Origin: Bruticola sp004554425
GTDB lineage: Bacteria; Vulcanimicrobiota; Xenobia; Xenobiales; Xenobiaceae
Direction: 5' to 3'
Length of the DNA stretch: 64,000 nt
Assembly: GCA_958366945.1 (NCBI GenBank)
Contig: CATXCY010000003.1
Location: forward strand, 1-64,000
The stretch's first letter is position 1. Each line of letters opens with the position of its first letter. Below the pieces are notes generated by a model. It was not told the DNA's origin and made no database searches. It saw only the letters and a program-made list of their open reading frames with translations. The translations under genes and the position numbers were made by a program. This document shows positions 37,116-45,774 of the stretch, in pieces.

Positions 37116-38612
37116 CTACTTGTTGCTCAACATTTCATTTATGGAACGAGCCGCGCGGCGACCTTCACCCATAGCTAAAATTACAGTAGCAGCACCTAAA
37201 ACGATATCTCCTCCAGCATAAACTCCGTCTAAGCTGGTTTTGCCGGTAGCTTCTTCGACAATGATATTGCCTTTTTTGTTGAGCTCCAAACCAGGAGTAG
37301 CTGAAGTAAGCAACGGATTAGAGCGGTTACCGATAGCCACCAAGACGGTATCGCACTCTAATTCGTAGGTATCGCCCTCAATCTTGACGGGGCTGCGGCG
37401 ACCGCTGGCATCGGGCTCACCCAATTCGTAACGTTGTACGGTTACAGATTTGACACGACCTTGCTCGTCGCCATTGATAGCGCAAGCATTTTGCAAGAAG
37501 CAAAAACGGATGCCTTCTTCAAAAGCATGCTCTACTTCTTCGCGTCTAGCAGGCATTTCATGACGGCTACGACGATAGAGTACCGTAACTTCCTCAGCAC
37601 CAAGGCGCTTAGCCATACGGCAAGAGTCCATAGCAACATTGCCACCGCCTAAAACGACAACCTTCTTGGAGTTGTACATGGGCGTGTCATTGCGACCGGG
37701 ATAGATTCCACCCATCAAGTTGGCACGGGTTAAGTACTCATTGGCGGTGCAAACACCAATTAAATCTTCACCGGGAATTCCCATGAAGATGGGCAAACCA
37801 GCTCCAACACCGATGAAAGCTGCCTCAAAACCGTCTTTTTCGAAGAGATCCTTAATAGTGCGAGTGCGCCCCACAACATAATCAGTATGGAATTGGACGC
37901 CCATTTTTACCAGAGAATTGATTTGCTCATCAACTACATTCTTAGGCAAACGGAACTCGGGAATACCATAGCGTAAAACGCCACCCAGCTTGTGCAAAGC
38001 TTCAAAGACATGTACTTCATGTCCCTCACGACGACAGTCGGCAGCAACCACCAAACCAGCAGGGCCAGAACCAATAACAGCAACTTTGTGGCCACTTTCC
38101 GGCTTTATTTCCAAAGCGCCTTCGCTATGTTTGGCATGCCAATCGGCCAAGAAACGCTCTACTTTACCGATAGAAACTGACTGAGCTACATCTTTGTGGG
38201 CTTTACCAATCATGCAATTTTGCTGGCACTGACGCTCTTGAGGACAAACACGACCGCAAATGGCAGGTAACAAACTCGATTCTTGAATAACGGCGATGGC
38301 TTTGTCAAAATCCCATTCAGCAGCAGCATGGAGGAAGCCGGGGATATTGATGCCTACAGGACAACCCTTTACACAATTAGGATTTTTGCATTGTAAGCAA
38401 CGGCGGCTTTCTACTACAGCTTGGGCTGGTGAAAAAGTCTTCTCTACTTCATCTTGCCACTGGGAACGCTGCAAAGGATCCAAAACGGCAGGCTTTTGCA
38501 CAGGAATGGCCATACGATCCTTGGGAGTTAAGGTTTCTTTCTCTTCCAATTTGTGCAAAATATCTAAAGCTTCTTGCTCGAGGATTTGAGGATCTTTATG
38601 AAAACGAGGCAT
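37116..38612 (-). CDS. nfnB: NfnB/GltD-like large subunit of electron-bifurcating transhydrogenase
   Basis: 498 residues. The N-terminal domain has two [4Fe-4S] clusters (RRCLQCKNPNCVKGCPVGI and CGRVCPQERQCQQNC). It is followed by two dinucleotide domains: VAVIGSGPAGLVVAADCRREG for FAD and VVVLGGGNVAMDSCR for NADP(H). The C-terminal AGGDIVLGAATVILAMGEGR closes it. With the ferredoxin reductase-like subunit encoded just upstream, this is the NfnAB/SudAB arrangement, which couples NADH and reduced ferredoxin to NADP+. The glutamate synthase small subunit is the alternative, but no large subunit is near. AGGAG lies before the ATG. Confidence 0.86.
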   Translation of the reverse strand: MPRFHKDPQILEQEALDILHKLEEKETLTPKDRMAIPVQKPAVLDPLQRSQWQDEVEKTFSPAQAVVESRRCLQCKNPNCVKGCPVGINIPGFLHAAAEWDFDKAIAVIQESSLLPAICGRVCPQERQCQQNCMIGKAHKDVAQSVSIGKVERFLADWHAKHSEGALEIKPESGHKVAVIGSGPAGLVVAADCRREGHEVHVFEALHKLGGVLRYGIPEFRLPKNVVDEQINSLVKMGVQFHTDYVVGRTRTIKDLFEKDGFEAAFIGVGAGLPIFMGIPGEDLIGVCTANEYLTRANLMGGIYPGRNDTPMYNSKKVVVLGGGNVAMDSCRMAKRLGAEEVTVLYRRSRHEMPARREEVEHAFEEGIRFCFLQNACAINGDEQGRVKSVTVQRYELGEPDASGRRSPVKIEGDTYELECDTVLVAIGNRSNPLLTSATPGLELNKKGNIIVEEATGKTSLDGVYAGGDIVLGAATVILAMGEGRRAARSINEMLSNK

Positions 38613-38691
38613 TATAAACTCTCCTTAGACAAACTTATTGTTGCATAGGCACTCGCTGTTAATAAACGAGCGGTTCCAACATCAGAGCCAG

Positions 38692-39606
38692 CTATATTTC
38701 CCCGGCCTCATGCATCTCTTTAACTACAGCTCTGAAGCGGCAAGTATGCTCGCGAGCTTTGGTCTCTTGCTCTTTAAATGCGTTCAAACGCTTGAGCATA
38801 TTGTCAAAATCGACTAAGTGAGCGTCAAACTCAGGGCCGTCTACGCATACAAATTTAATTTGTCCGTCTACAGTTACACGACAGCATCCACACATGCCAG
38901 TTCCGTCAATCATAATAGTGTTGAGACTGACCAGAGTATTGACATTGAAAGGCTTGGTAGTTAAAGCACAGAATTTCATCATGACGGGCGGGCCAATAGC
39001 AACAACTAAATCCGGCTTTTCATTTTCGCTGGCACAAAGCTCTTTCAAAGGCTCAGTAACTAAAGCTTTACGACCGTAAGAACCATCATCAGTTACCACG
39101 ACATACTCATCGGCTACAGCTTTCATTTCATCTTCCAAAATGAGCAAGCCCTTGTTTCGAGCTCCGGCAATGACAGTAACATGATTGCCCAAAGCCTTCA
39201 ATCCACAAACGATAGGATACAGAGGAGCTAAACCGATACCTCCGCCTACAGCCACTACTTTACCGAAATTCTCTAAGTGGGTAGGTTTGCCAAGAGGACC
39301 AGCAATTACTGGAATATAGTCGCCTACTTCAAAATGACTAAGCTCTTCAGTGGACTTGCCTACTACCTGGAAAATCAAAGTGATAGTTCCGGCTTCTTTA
39401 TCGGTGTCGGCGATAGTTAAAGGCACACGCTCACCATAGTCGACATCGGTTTGCAAAATAATAAACTGGCCGGGCTTATGTTCTTCGGCGATAAGCTTAG
39501 CCTCAACACGCATACGCAAGACGTTTTCTGACAAAAACTCTTTAGACACAATTTTGTGCCCTGTGCGAGGGGCAGCAGAACCGACAATATTAGTCAAATC
39601 ACTCAT
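38692..39606 (-). CDS. nfnA: NfnA-like ferredoxin-NADP reductase subunit
   Basis: 304-residue FNR-fold protein. It has an FAD domain (KPGQFIILQTDVDYGERVPLT), an NAD domain (VVAVGGGIGLAPLYPIV, VIAGARNKGLL) and a C-terminal [2Fe-2S] site (GTGMCGCCRVTVDGQIKFVC), as in NfnA/SudB. A tail of about 45 residues with a final Cys follows. It is first in a two-gene operon with nfnB. In butyrate-type fermenters the complex balances NADPH against NADH and ferredoxin. Assignment rests on the gene pair; alone it could be a dihydroorotate dehydrogenase electron-transfer subunit. Confidence 0.85.
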   Translation of the reverse strand: MSDLTNIVGSAAPRTGHKIVSKEFLSENVLRMRVEAKLIAEEHKPGQFIILQTDVDYGERVPLTIADTDKEAGTITLIFQVVGKSTEELSHFEVGDYIPVIAGPLGKPTHLENFGKVVAVGGGIGLAPLYPIVCGLKALGNHVTVIAGARNKGLLILEDEMKAVADEYVVVTDDGSYGRKALVTEPLKELCASENEKPDLVVAIGPPVMMKFCALTTKPFNVNTLVSLNTIMIDGTGMCGCCRVTVDGQIKFVCVDGPEFDAHLVDFDNMLKRLNAFKEQETKAREHTCRFRAVVKEMHEAGEI

Positions 39607-39765
39607 GCTTTAAATCTCTCAAAACCACCAAGATAGAATTAACAATCGAATACCGACCGCTGTAAAAGTTAACAACGCTCAGATTCACACTCCGGGCTAT
39701 TTTGCCAAAAAGAACAAATTGCCTCCTTTCAAGAGCACGTAAAAAAGAACGTTGAATAACATAAA

Positions 39766-39821
39766 AAAAACGCTCACCGCTTTCTCACCTCAAAATTAAG
39801 TGAAAGCAGGAGCGTTTTCCA
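39766..39821 (-). terminator. terminator after the SPFH pair
   Basis: AAAACGCTC..TTTCTCAC / GTGAAAG..GAGCGTTTT hairpin with a long T run on the minus strand. Confidence 0.75.
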
Positions 39822-39855
39822 AAAATTGCACGGCTACATAACCGAACAATAAGTT

Positions 39856-40827
39856 TTAGAAGGTAATTTCCATAGAACCGGTATTTTGATCTTTTGAAGC
39901 AGATTTGGGTACAACATAGTTGCTATTAATTTGCTTCATGTTTTCTACAGTCATCATAGAACGAGAAATATCGGTGTTGCTTCCAGCAGGAATGATGGAA
40001 ACATTAGCACGTCCTTTCAAAATTCTTTCGGTCTCTAAAATTTCAAAAAGGGCGCTGGCAACTTCATTATCTTTAGAAATTTCTTCTAAAGCTTTACCTA
40101 CAATTTCAGGACGGATGGCTGCGGCGCGAGCAAACTCGATAGCTGATTTGCGATCTGCTTCAGAGCGAATAACGCTAACTCGGTTGTTACCATCTTGCTT
40201 AATGGCAGCAGTTACCTGACGCAAACGGTTGACAACTTTTTCTTCAATCTGAGCAATCATTCTTCTATCACGGAAATGTACATTACGAATGTAAACAGAA
40301 CCGAGACGATAACCCCATTCGTCGGAGCGAGGAGAAACTTCCTGACGCACAGCGCGACTCATGGCATGACGATCTTCCATCATATCAGCTAAAGTGAGGT
40401 TGGAAAGGCAGCGCACGGTAGCGTTGCTAACATTGGCTCGCAAAGAGCCCTCGGGGTCGCTGTTTTCGAAACTATATTTCACAGGGTCGGAAACCATCAT
40501 TTCATACCAAACACCGATACCCATAGGAGCGCCTTCTTCCGAGTTTACAGGCAAACTGCGTAAATAGCACTGATCTAAGCTAGTGTCAACGACAATATCT
40601 TCACCCATGAAGTTGAAAAGAAAAGCATCGACTAGAGACATCTCCGATACCAGAGAATGAATGCCAGGTTCATCAAAACGGGCCCGAACTTTACCCAATA
40701 ATTTCAAAATATGGCACTCGCGTTCATTTACAATGACGTAAGGCCAAAAGAATTTGGCAATGTAAGGTAACATTTCAAAAAAAACGGTTGCAGCAATAAA
40801 AGCAGCAATAAAGGCAGGTAAAAACAT
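39856..40827 (-). CDS. SPFH/Band 7 family membrane protein (HflC-like position)
   Basis: 323 residues. One N-terminal membrane segment (about 1-30) is followed by a Band 7 domain: VIVNERECHILKLLGKV, then RANVSNATVRCLSNLTLADMME. A long helical region then carries IRSEADRKSAIEFARAAAIRP, typical of stomatin/HflC proteins, and a C-terminal tail. Such proteins form ring-like membrane scaffolds and can modulate FtsH-type proteases. It starts nine bases after a second SPFH gene. No protease gene is adjacent. Confidence 0.82.
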   Translation of the reverse strand: MFLPAFIAAFIAATVFFEMLPYIAKFFWPYVIVNERECHILKLLGKVRARFDEPGIHSLVSEMSLVDAFLFNFMGEDIVVDTSLDQCYLRSLPVNSEEGAPMGIGVWYEMMVSDPVKYSFENSDPEGSLRANVSNATVRCLSNLTLADMMEDRHAMSRAVRQEVSPRSDEWGYRLGSVYIRNVHFRDRRMIAQIEEKVVNRLRQVTAAIKQDGNNRVSVIRSEADRKSAIEFARAAAIRPEIVGKALEEISKDNEVASALFEILETERILKGRANVSIIPAGSNTDISRSMMTVENMKQINSNYVVPKSASKDQNTGSMEITF

Positions 40828-40836
40828 ATTAGCTAA

Positions 40837-41838
40837 CTACCTCCTGTCTTCCAACACAATATTGCTGGCTCTGCTCAAGAGGCCAAGCTTCACATTGCGT
40901 AAATAGGCATACAACCCACCATGATCGCGCAAGGATTTAAGACGGTCAGAAAGCTGACGCAAAGGCTCGACTTCAGCCTGAGCCTTAAGAGTCTGGATTT
41001 CTACAGCCCTCTTGGATTGTACAATGGTCTGGTCTGCATCGGCTTGAGCCACACTTATATCTGAAGAAACTTCATTGTGGGCTGTATTAATAGCAGCCAA
41101 AGCTTGCTCTACGCAATCAGGAGGATCAATGTTGGTAATTAAGGCTGCTTCAAAAACGATACCATAGCGAGCAGCGGAGTTGGCGCACTCTCTTTCCATA
41201 TGGTCGTTAATATCTTGAAGGTTTTTACGTAAGTCGTTAATGGAAATACCTTCCACATTTTTACGCAAAGGATCTTCTTCTTCTTCTTCTTCATCAAGCA
41301 TAGGGTTTTTGGGAGCTTCGTAGTTAGCAATTTTTTCACGCAAAACTGAATGGAAAAAGCCCATTACATGCGCAATAGGATTTCTAATACCGAAAAGATA
41401 AGCGTAAAGATTATCTTCGGAGACACGGAAGCGAATCTGACCGGAGATTCTAGTATTGAGTTGGTCCTTAGTAACTGCATTTAAAGCAGCACTTTGACTT
41501 CTGGGATTTGAAGGTTCAAAACCAATATCAACAGTTTGAGTAGCGATAGAAACACGCCTTATTTCTTCCCAGGGAAACCTAAAATGAAGTCCGGGACCTA
41601 TAATTTCCAATTTAGGATATTTATAGCGCTCCTCTCCTTCATCTTGGCCATCTTGTTTATCAGTACGTGCAAAGTCTGTACTGGCGAAACTACCACCGTC
41701 ATCATTTCGGCGGCAGGCCCTACCGAACAAAACTTTTACAGCACGTTCATTAGGATCGATAGTATAGAAGCACAGCAGAATTTTTATCGCAATATAGACC
41801 GCTATACCTAAGAATGCGCCAAAACCAGCTCCAAACAT
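40837..41838 (-). CDS. SPFH/Band 7 family membrane protein (HflK-like position)
   Basis: 333 residues with an N-terminal Gly-rich region and membrane segment (residues 1-28). The start of the Band 7 domain is YTIDPNERAVKVLFGRA. An acidic insert follows (DEEEEEEDP around residue 187), and the helical part contains AQADADQTIVQSKRAVEIQTLKAQAEV, typical of HflK/prohibitin-like proteins. With the following gene it forms a two-member set like HflK-HflC. It is first in the operon. I infer a membrane scaffold; specific HflKC orthology is not shown. Confidence 0.82.
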   Translation of the reverse strand: MFGAGFGAFLGIAVYIAIKILLCFYTIDPNERAVKVLFGRACRRNDDGGSFASTDFARTDKQDGQDEGEERYKYPKLEIIGPGLHFRFPWEEIRRVSIATQTVDIGFEPSNPRSQSAALNAVTKDQLNTRISGQIRFRVSEDNLYAYLFGIRNPIAHVMGFFHSVLREKIANYEAPKNPMLDEEEEEEDPLRKNVEGISINDLRKNLQDINDHMERECANSAARYGIVFEAALITNIDPPDCVEQALAAINTAHNEVSSDISVAQADADQTIVQSKRAVEIQTLKAQAEVEPLRQLSDRLKSLRDHGGLYAYLRNVKLGLLSRASNIVLEDRR

Positions 41839-42326
41839 TGGTTCCTCCTGTCTTGATTTTCCAATCCAGCCTAACCTTGGAAATACTCTTTATATTTTCT
41901 ATAGTGACTGAACCACGCGTATTTTTACGTCCCAAAACTAAGAAATTCCGGGAGCAAAACGAACCATATTTGCCGGCTGAACGTTAGCTTTTTAGGTTCT
42001 CTCCGCAATGGACAATGCTTCATCCATACATATCAGCTTCAATTGCAATCTCAGAAGACAAACACCTTCAGTCGCAAATAACAAGAAAAGGACTTTTAGC
42101 TCACCTACAAGATAACGCCGATATATTAGAGATATATTAGCAAATTTTTTTAACTAAAAACAGGCCCTCAACTTTTTTGCCATAGTTATACCGGAAGTCT
42201 TCGCTACTTCAGGTAGGGTATGAAAACTGGTGCGGCGAACCTGCCCGCGCAAAAATGACATAGGCGATAGTTAGGCAGCGATAGGTTCACCTTTAAGCTA
42301 AGGTAAGTAGGCTTTCTCTACGCCTC
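41839..42326 (+). other. intergenic region with possible structured leader before the ACT-domain gene
   Basis: The 488 bases contain no gene I can support. From about 42185 to 42315 the composition rises in G+C and several helices can be drawn. Examples are GAAGT-CTTCGCT-ACTTC, the long-range pair GAAC..CTGCC with GGCAG..GTTC, GGTG with CACC, and ACCTT-TAAGCT-AAGGT. It is directly upstream of the ACT gene. No riboswitch class was recognised. The structure is drawn by eye and needs comparative support. Confidence 0.3.
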
Positions 42327-42770
42327 ATGTCTTATAACGTAATGTTGGAGCATAATAAGCTAAGTATGACTATTACAAACCAAGCCGCAATTTCCGATAA
42401 CGAGCCTCTACACATTCAGGAGCTGGTTCCGGGATCAGTATGCAGACTCATAATTGCGGCTTATGATCATCGCCATGTCAGCAACAGTAAAAAGACTTCG
42501 CAAACCAAACAAGCTGATTCAACTGATCAAGCAGAGCTTATCGCCAAAATAACCGCTATGTTGGAAGAAAATGCTATAGAAGTAGCTGATATAGAACGTT
42601 TTAGCCATGCCGACGAAGGCTTTTCAGCTCTTATTTATGCAGATTATCGCATAACAAATAGTCCAGACTTAGCGGTGCTGCGCAGCAAAATAAAGGAAGA
42701 AGGCCATAAATTAGGCGTTAGCATCAGGATGCAGCGCTCAGAGCTTTTTTCGTATATGCACCGTATCTAA
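42327..42770 (+). CDS. ACT domain protein, UPF0237-like
   Basis: After about 50 variable residues with a Lys/Ser/Gln-rich insert, the domain reads ELIAKITAMLEENAIEV and then ALIYADY. It ends in LGVSIRMQRSELFSYMHRI. The C-terminal pattern IRMQ..E.F..MHRI is the hallmark of the UPF0237 ACT proteins (usually about 90 residues), which are thought to bind amino acids. The insert and longer N terminus (147 residues) are unusual. The start is unsure: the first ATG has a weak site, while an ATG at 42366 has GGAG 15 bases before it. In Firmicutes such genes often pair with a DUF711 gene; here it stands alone. Confidence 0.75.
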   Translation: MSYNVMLEHNKLSMTITNQAAISDNEPLHIQELVPGSVCRLIIAAYDHRHVSNSKKTSQTKQADSTDQAELIAKITAMLEENAIEVADIERFSHADEGFSALIYADYRITNSPDLAVLRSKIKEEGHKLGVSIRMQRSELFSYMHRI

Positions 42771-42818
42771 ATGTGAACTGAACTGGAGTTCCCCACTTTT
42801 TCGGGGAAATGGAAAAGA

Positions 42819-42861
42819 GCAGGTTGACTACAAGCATTAGCAGTCGCAGCCTGCTTTTTAA
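42819..42861. terminator. bidirectional terminator
   Basis: AGCAGG..GACT / AGTC..CCTGCTTTTT hairpin between the convergent ACT gene and kinase-like gene; it overlaps the end of the latter. Confidence 0.7.
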
Positions 42862-43541
42862 AGTTTGCGCAAAAAACGCAACCATTTAGTTTGGCTTGGT
42901 GTAGGCAACCAATGGGGATCGATTCTTTCTTGCGGAAAAAATTTACGGATAACTTTTACTATAGCCATACGATCGTGAACAGCTAACAACTCAAAGAGAG
43001 GTTTAGGCAATCCGCAAATAGAGCCGGCAAAATCGATAATATATATTTTATTGTCTTTCCAAAGGATGTTAGTTTCTCTCCCGTAGTCTCCATTACTATC
43101 ATGGCCAATATCAAAATGGATAACCCCGCGAGAATGAATCTTTTCAATAAGAATACAAAGTTGTTCTAAAGCGCTATGCGGCAACTCGCCTGCTGGAACA
43201 GCCTTAAGATCACGACCGCCTTGCAAATAATCCATGCACAGCACTCTTTTGTGAGGCATGGAAACGTGCTGAACGATGCCATCAATACCTTCCAATCGCT
43301 TGTAAATATAAAATTCTCTATGCAAAAGCCAATGGCCCAAGGTAGCACGGTATATTTCACTGCAATCTAAAAAATCTTTGGAAGCTAGACCGCATTTTAG
43401 TTGGCGCAAAGTGGCTCTAGGCGGTTCTATACCGCGCAAAAGCTTCACTGTATGTTCATCTAGATACGTTTTTAATTCAGAATCGCCTAGACGGGACAAC
43501 TCTGCAGGGAAAAAACTTTTGAGATCATTTGATTCGGCCAT
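42858..43541 (-). CDS. protein kinase-like fold protein (RIO/LPS-kinase-like)
   Basis: 227 residues. The C-terminal half shows a kinase-type active site: HSRGVIHFDIG, where the Asp would be the catalytic base, then after an insert NILW, and IIDFAGSICGLPKPLFELLAVHD, where DFA stands for DFG. Proteins with HGDL-NIL-IDFA and a following LF.LLA..DR pattern form a bacterial family near RIO and lipopolysaccharide kinases. About eleven extra residues separate the catalytic Asp from the metal-binding Asn. The N lobe is short and no glycine-rich loop is clear. Substrate unknown; a sugar of the LPS core is one possibility. Confidence 0.65.
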   Translation of the reverse strand: MAESNDLKSFFPAELSRLGDSELKTYLDEHTVKLLRGIEPPRATLRQLKCGLASKDFLDCSEIYRATLGHWLLHREFYIYKRLEGIDGIVQHVSMPHKRVLCMDYLQGGRDLKAVPAGELPHSALEQLCILIEKIHSRGVIHFDIGHDSNGDYGRETNILWKDNKIYIIDFAGSICGLPKPLFELLAVHDRMAIVKVIRKFFPQERIDPHWLPTPSQTKWLRFLRKL

Positions 43542-43630
43542 TATCTCTCAGCCCACACTTGTTCTTGTTTTAGAGTCGGCCTGTTTCTCAGCACCTAGCC
43601 TCCTACCCTTTTTCCCGTTTTGCTTCCCAC

Positions 43631-43674
43631 AAAAATGCCCCTCAAAATTACCAACTAGGCAAAATTGAGGGGCA
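43631..43674 (-). terminator. terminator after the Spy-like gene
   Basis: TGCCCCTCAA / TTGAGGGGCA perfect 10-bp stem with loop of about 19; T run on the minus strand. Confidence 0.8.
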
Positions 43675-43738
43675 GTTACCACTATTTATAAGCTAGAGAT
43701 ATTAGCCTACCGTACCTCTAAAAAATCAAGCTCACCTA

Positions 43739-44728
43739 TTAGCGGCACTTGGGACAAGGATTGTCTTTGCGCTCTGGGCGTTGCTTTTCAAGCTCAGCCA
43801 TTTTTGCTTTTTGCTCGGCAGTCAAAACAGACAAAATTTCCTTCTTCATCAATTCCGCCTCGCTCTTGTCGGCGCTGCGCATATCTTCAAAGCGCTTTTG
43901 ACGACTCTGGCGATATTTTTCGCAAATAGTCTGTATTTGCTTATCTTGAGCTTCGGAAAGTTGAAGCTGTTCTCTAACGAAAGGTGGTAAACCGCCCATA
44001 AAGTGCTCCGGGCCAGGTCCAGGTTTCATACCGCAATGACCACCGCGAGGGCCACCTTTATGCTTGGCTTTGGGGCCGCACTTAGGAGCTTTAGTGCAAT
44101 CTTTCATCTTAAAAGCTTCAAGCTTACTCTGCTGCTCGGCGGTGAGAATAGGACGCAAATCAGCCTTCAAAGTAGCTAAAGCTTTTTCTCGATCTTGCTG
44201 CTCTTGCTGTCTGTACTTAGCCAAAGTATCTTTTTGCTGCTGGCTGAGTTCGATAGGAGCCGGACGCTCAACTCTATGAGGGCGAGCCATCTTATCTTGG
44301 CGACCATCGTGGAACCCATCCTCAGGGCCTAACGTCTTCTGCCTATATTGTTGCAATTGCTCACGCTGTTCTGGAGTCAGCACTTTTTCAAAGTTGCCTC
44401 GTTTACTTTGCTGAACTTTAAGCATGGCACTGTCAAACTTTTGCAAACTGGGAGCTGCTTTAGTGCGCTGTTCCTCGGTTAATTGCAGCACTTTGGCAAT
44501 TCTATTGGACATTTTGCAATGCTTCTTGGCGTGACGACGTGGGCCACACTTTTTCTTGGCCTCACAGCACTTGCATCCCTTATCTTGAGGACAAGTTACA
44601 CAAGCCTTGGTTTGGCAAGCTTTATCTTGGCATTTTGCTGAATTGTCAGCCCAACTATAACTGGTCATACCGAGTAATAAAGCGACACTGCATACAGACA
44701 AAGTAGTCTTTAAGAAAAATTTCTTCAC
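43739..44728 (-). CDS. Cys-rich periplasmic Spy/CpxP-like protein with repeated LTxxQ motifs
   Basis: Signal peptide 1-27 (cleavage after SWA). A Cys-rich segment follows, with nine Cys between residues 33 and 71 (CVTCPQDKGCKCCEAKKKC). Then come helices with six LTxxQ-like motifs: LTEEQ, LTPEQ, LSQQQ, LTAEQ, LSEAQ and LTAEQ. Spy and CpxP have two each, so this looks like three copies. A second Cys/His/Gly patch lies between copies two and three, and the end is CPKCR. Such proteins are periplasmic chaperones or metal-stress sensors (CzcI, ZraP). The Cys content suggests metal binding. The GTG start has AGGAGG seven bases before it. Confidence 0.78.
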   Translation of the reverse strand: MKKFFLKTTLSVCSVALLLGMTSYSWADNSAKCQDKACQTKACVTCPQDKGCKCCEAKKKCGPRRHAKKHCKMSNRIAKVLQLTEEQRTKAAPSLQKFDSAMLKVQQSKRGNFEKVLTPEQREQLQQYRQKTLGPEDGFHDGRQDKMARPHRVERPAPIELSQQQKDTLAKYRQQEQQDREKALATLKADLRPILTAEQQSKLEAFKMKDCTKAPKCGPKAKHKGGPRGGHCGMKPGPGPEHFMGGLPPFVREQLQLSEAQDKQIQTICEKYRQSRQKRFEDMRSADKSEAELMKKEILSVLTAEQKAKMAELEKQRPERKDNPCPKCR

Positions 44729-44878
44729 AATACTGCCTCCTAACAGCCGTTCCAATAATCTAGTTCTGCTTTAATATCTCTTACTATAGCATCTTAAATA
44801 TAAATTGAAATAAATAGTTTCTATTTTTGAAAGCTTTTTATCAAAGCTTAAATTTATTTGATGATCTATTATTAAAAC

Positions 44879-44928
44879 AAAAAAAACTCACTTTAAGTGA
44901 AAAGACAATTCCCTAAAGTGAGCTTTAG
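44879..44928 (-). terminator. terminator after gmk
   Basis: CTCACTTTA / TAAAGTGAG stem followed on the minus strand by eight T. Confidence 0.8.
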
Positions 44929-44952
44929 TAAGCTAATCTGATTCTGTTAAAG

Positions 44953-45558
44953 CTAAATTCCCAAATCTAAATTTACTCTAGAAGTAAGAGCCATTTCAGC
45001 TTCAATTATAGAATTGAAACTATCAACCGCTTCATCAATATCTTCGTTAATTACCGTATATTTATACTTATCCATATTTTTCATTTCGGTACGAGCCCGA
45101 AGAAGACGACCGGCTAATTGCTCTGAAGACTCAGTACCGCGTCCGCGCAATCTCTCTTCCAACACTTCCCAAGACGGTGGAGCCAAGAAAATACTCACGC
45201 AATCTGGAGCCTGACGCATAACTTCGGCTCCACCTTTAACGTCAATTTCCAAAATAACATGCTTGCCTTCACGGCGTTTTTGTTCAACAAATTCTTTGGG
45301 AGTTCCGTAACAAGCACTGAAATGGTTGTCCCACTCTAAAAATTTATTTTGGTTGACCCATTCATTAAAAGTTTCTAAGGAAATAAAGTGATAATTTACT
45401 CCGTCAACTTCTCCAACACGAGGCTGACGAGTTGTGCAAGAAACGGACAAAATACAATCAGGACGTTTTTCTAAAAGGCGACTGACCACTGTGCCTTTAC
45501 CTGCACCAGAAGGGCCGGAAACTATTAAAAGTAATCCCTGGCGTTTATTTTCTTCCAT
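44953..45558 (-). CDS. gmk: guanylate kinase
   Basis: Phosphorylates GMP to GDP. P-loop SGPSGAGKGTV near residue 15, SVSCTTRQPRVGEVDGVNYHF (GMP binding), FLEWDNHFSACYGTP, VILEIDVKGG and the lid region LRGRGTESSEQLAGRL. 201 residues, normal length. It is divergent from rqcH and not next to rpoZ, its partner in many genomes. Confidence 0.95.
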   Translation of the reverse strand: MEENKRQGLLLIVSGPSGAGKGTVVSRLLEKRPDCILSVSCTTRQPRVGEVDGVNYHFISLETFNEWVNQNKFLEWDNHFSACYGTPKEFVEQKRREGKHVILEIDVKGGAEVMRQAPDCVSIFLAPPSWEVLEERLRGRGTESSEQLAGRLLRARTEMKNMDKYKYTVINEDIDEAVDSFNSIIEAEMALTSRVNLDLGI

Positions 45559-45774
45559 AAAATACCACCAACCATTTCCTAAAAAAGCTAAAAACTAAGG
45601 CAGGCCAATTCTCTACCTACAAAAAATCGCCTTTTAGAAGACAAAAAATACACTCATTGCTCAATTCACCCAGCTTCCTATAAATAAACAAAGGCTCTAA
45701 GACAAGCGGCATAGAAAAAAAAAAGCAAAAGTGAATAAATAGATCGGTAAAATACAAAGGAATTTTGTAAATTT

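Noticed and set aside
37116..38612. Glutamate synthase small subunit
   Set aside because: No large glutamate synthase subunit is near, and the adjacent FNR-type gene fits NfnAB better.
42185..42326. TPP, cobalamin or glycine riboswitch before the ACT gene
   Set aside because: None of their conserved cores (for example CUGAGA of TPP) is present.
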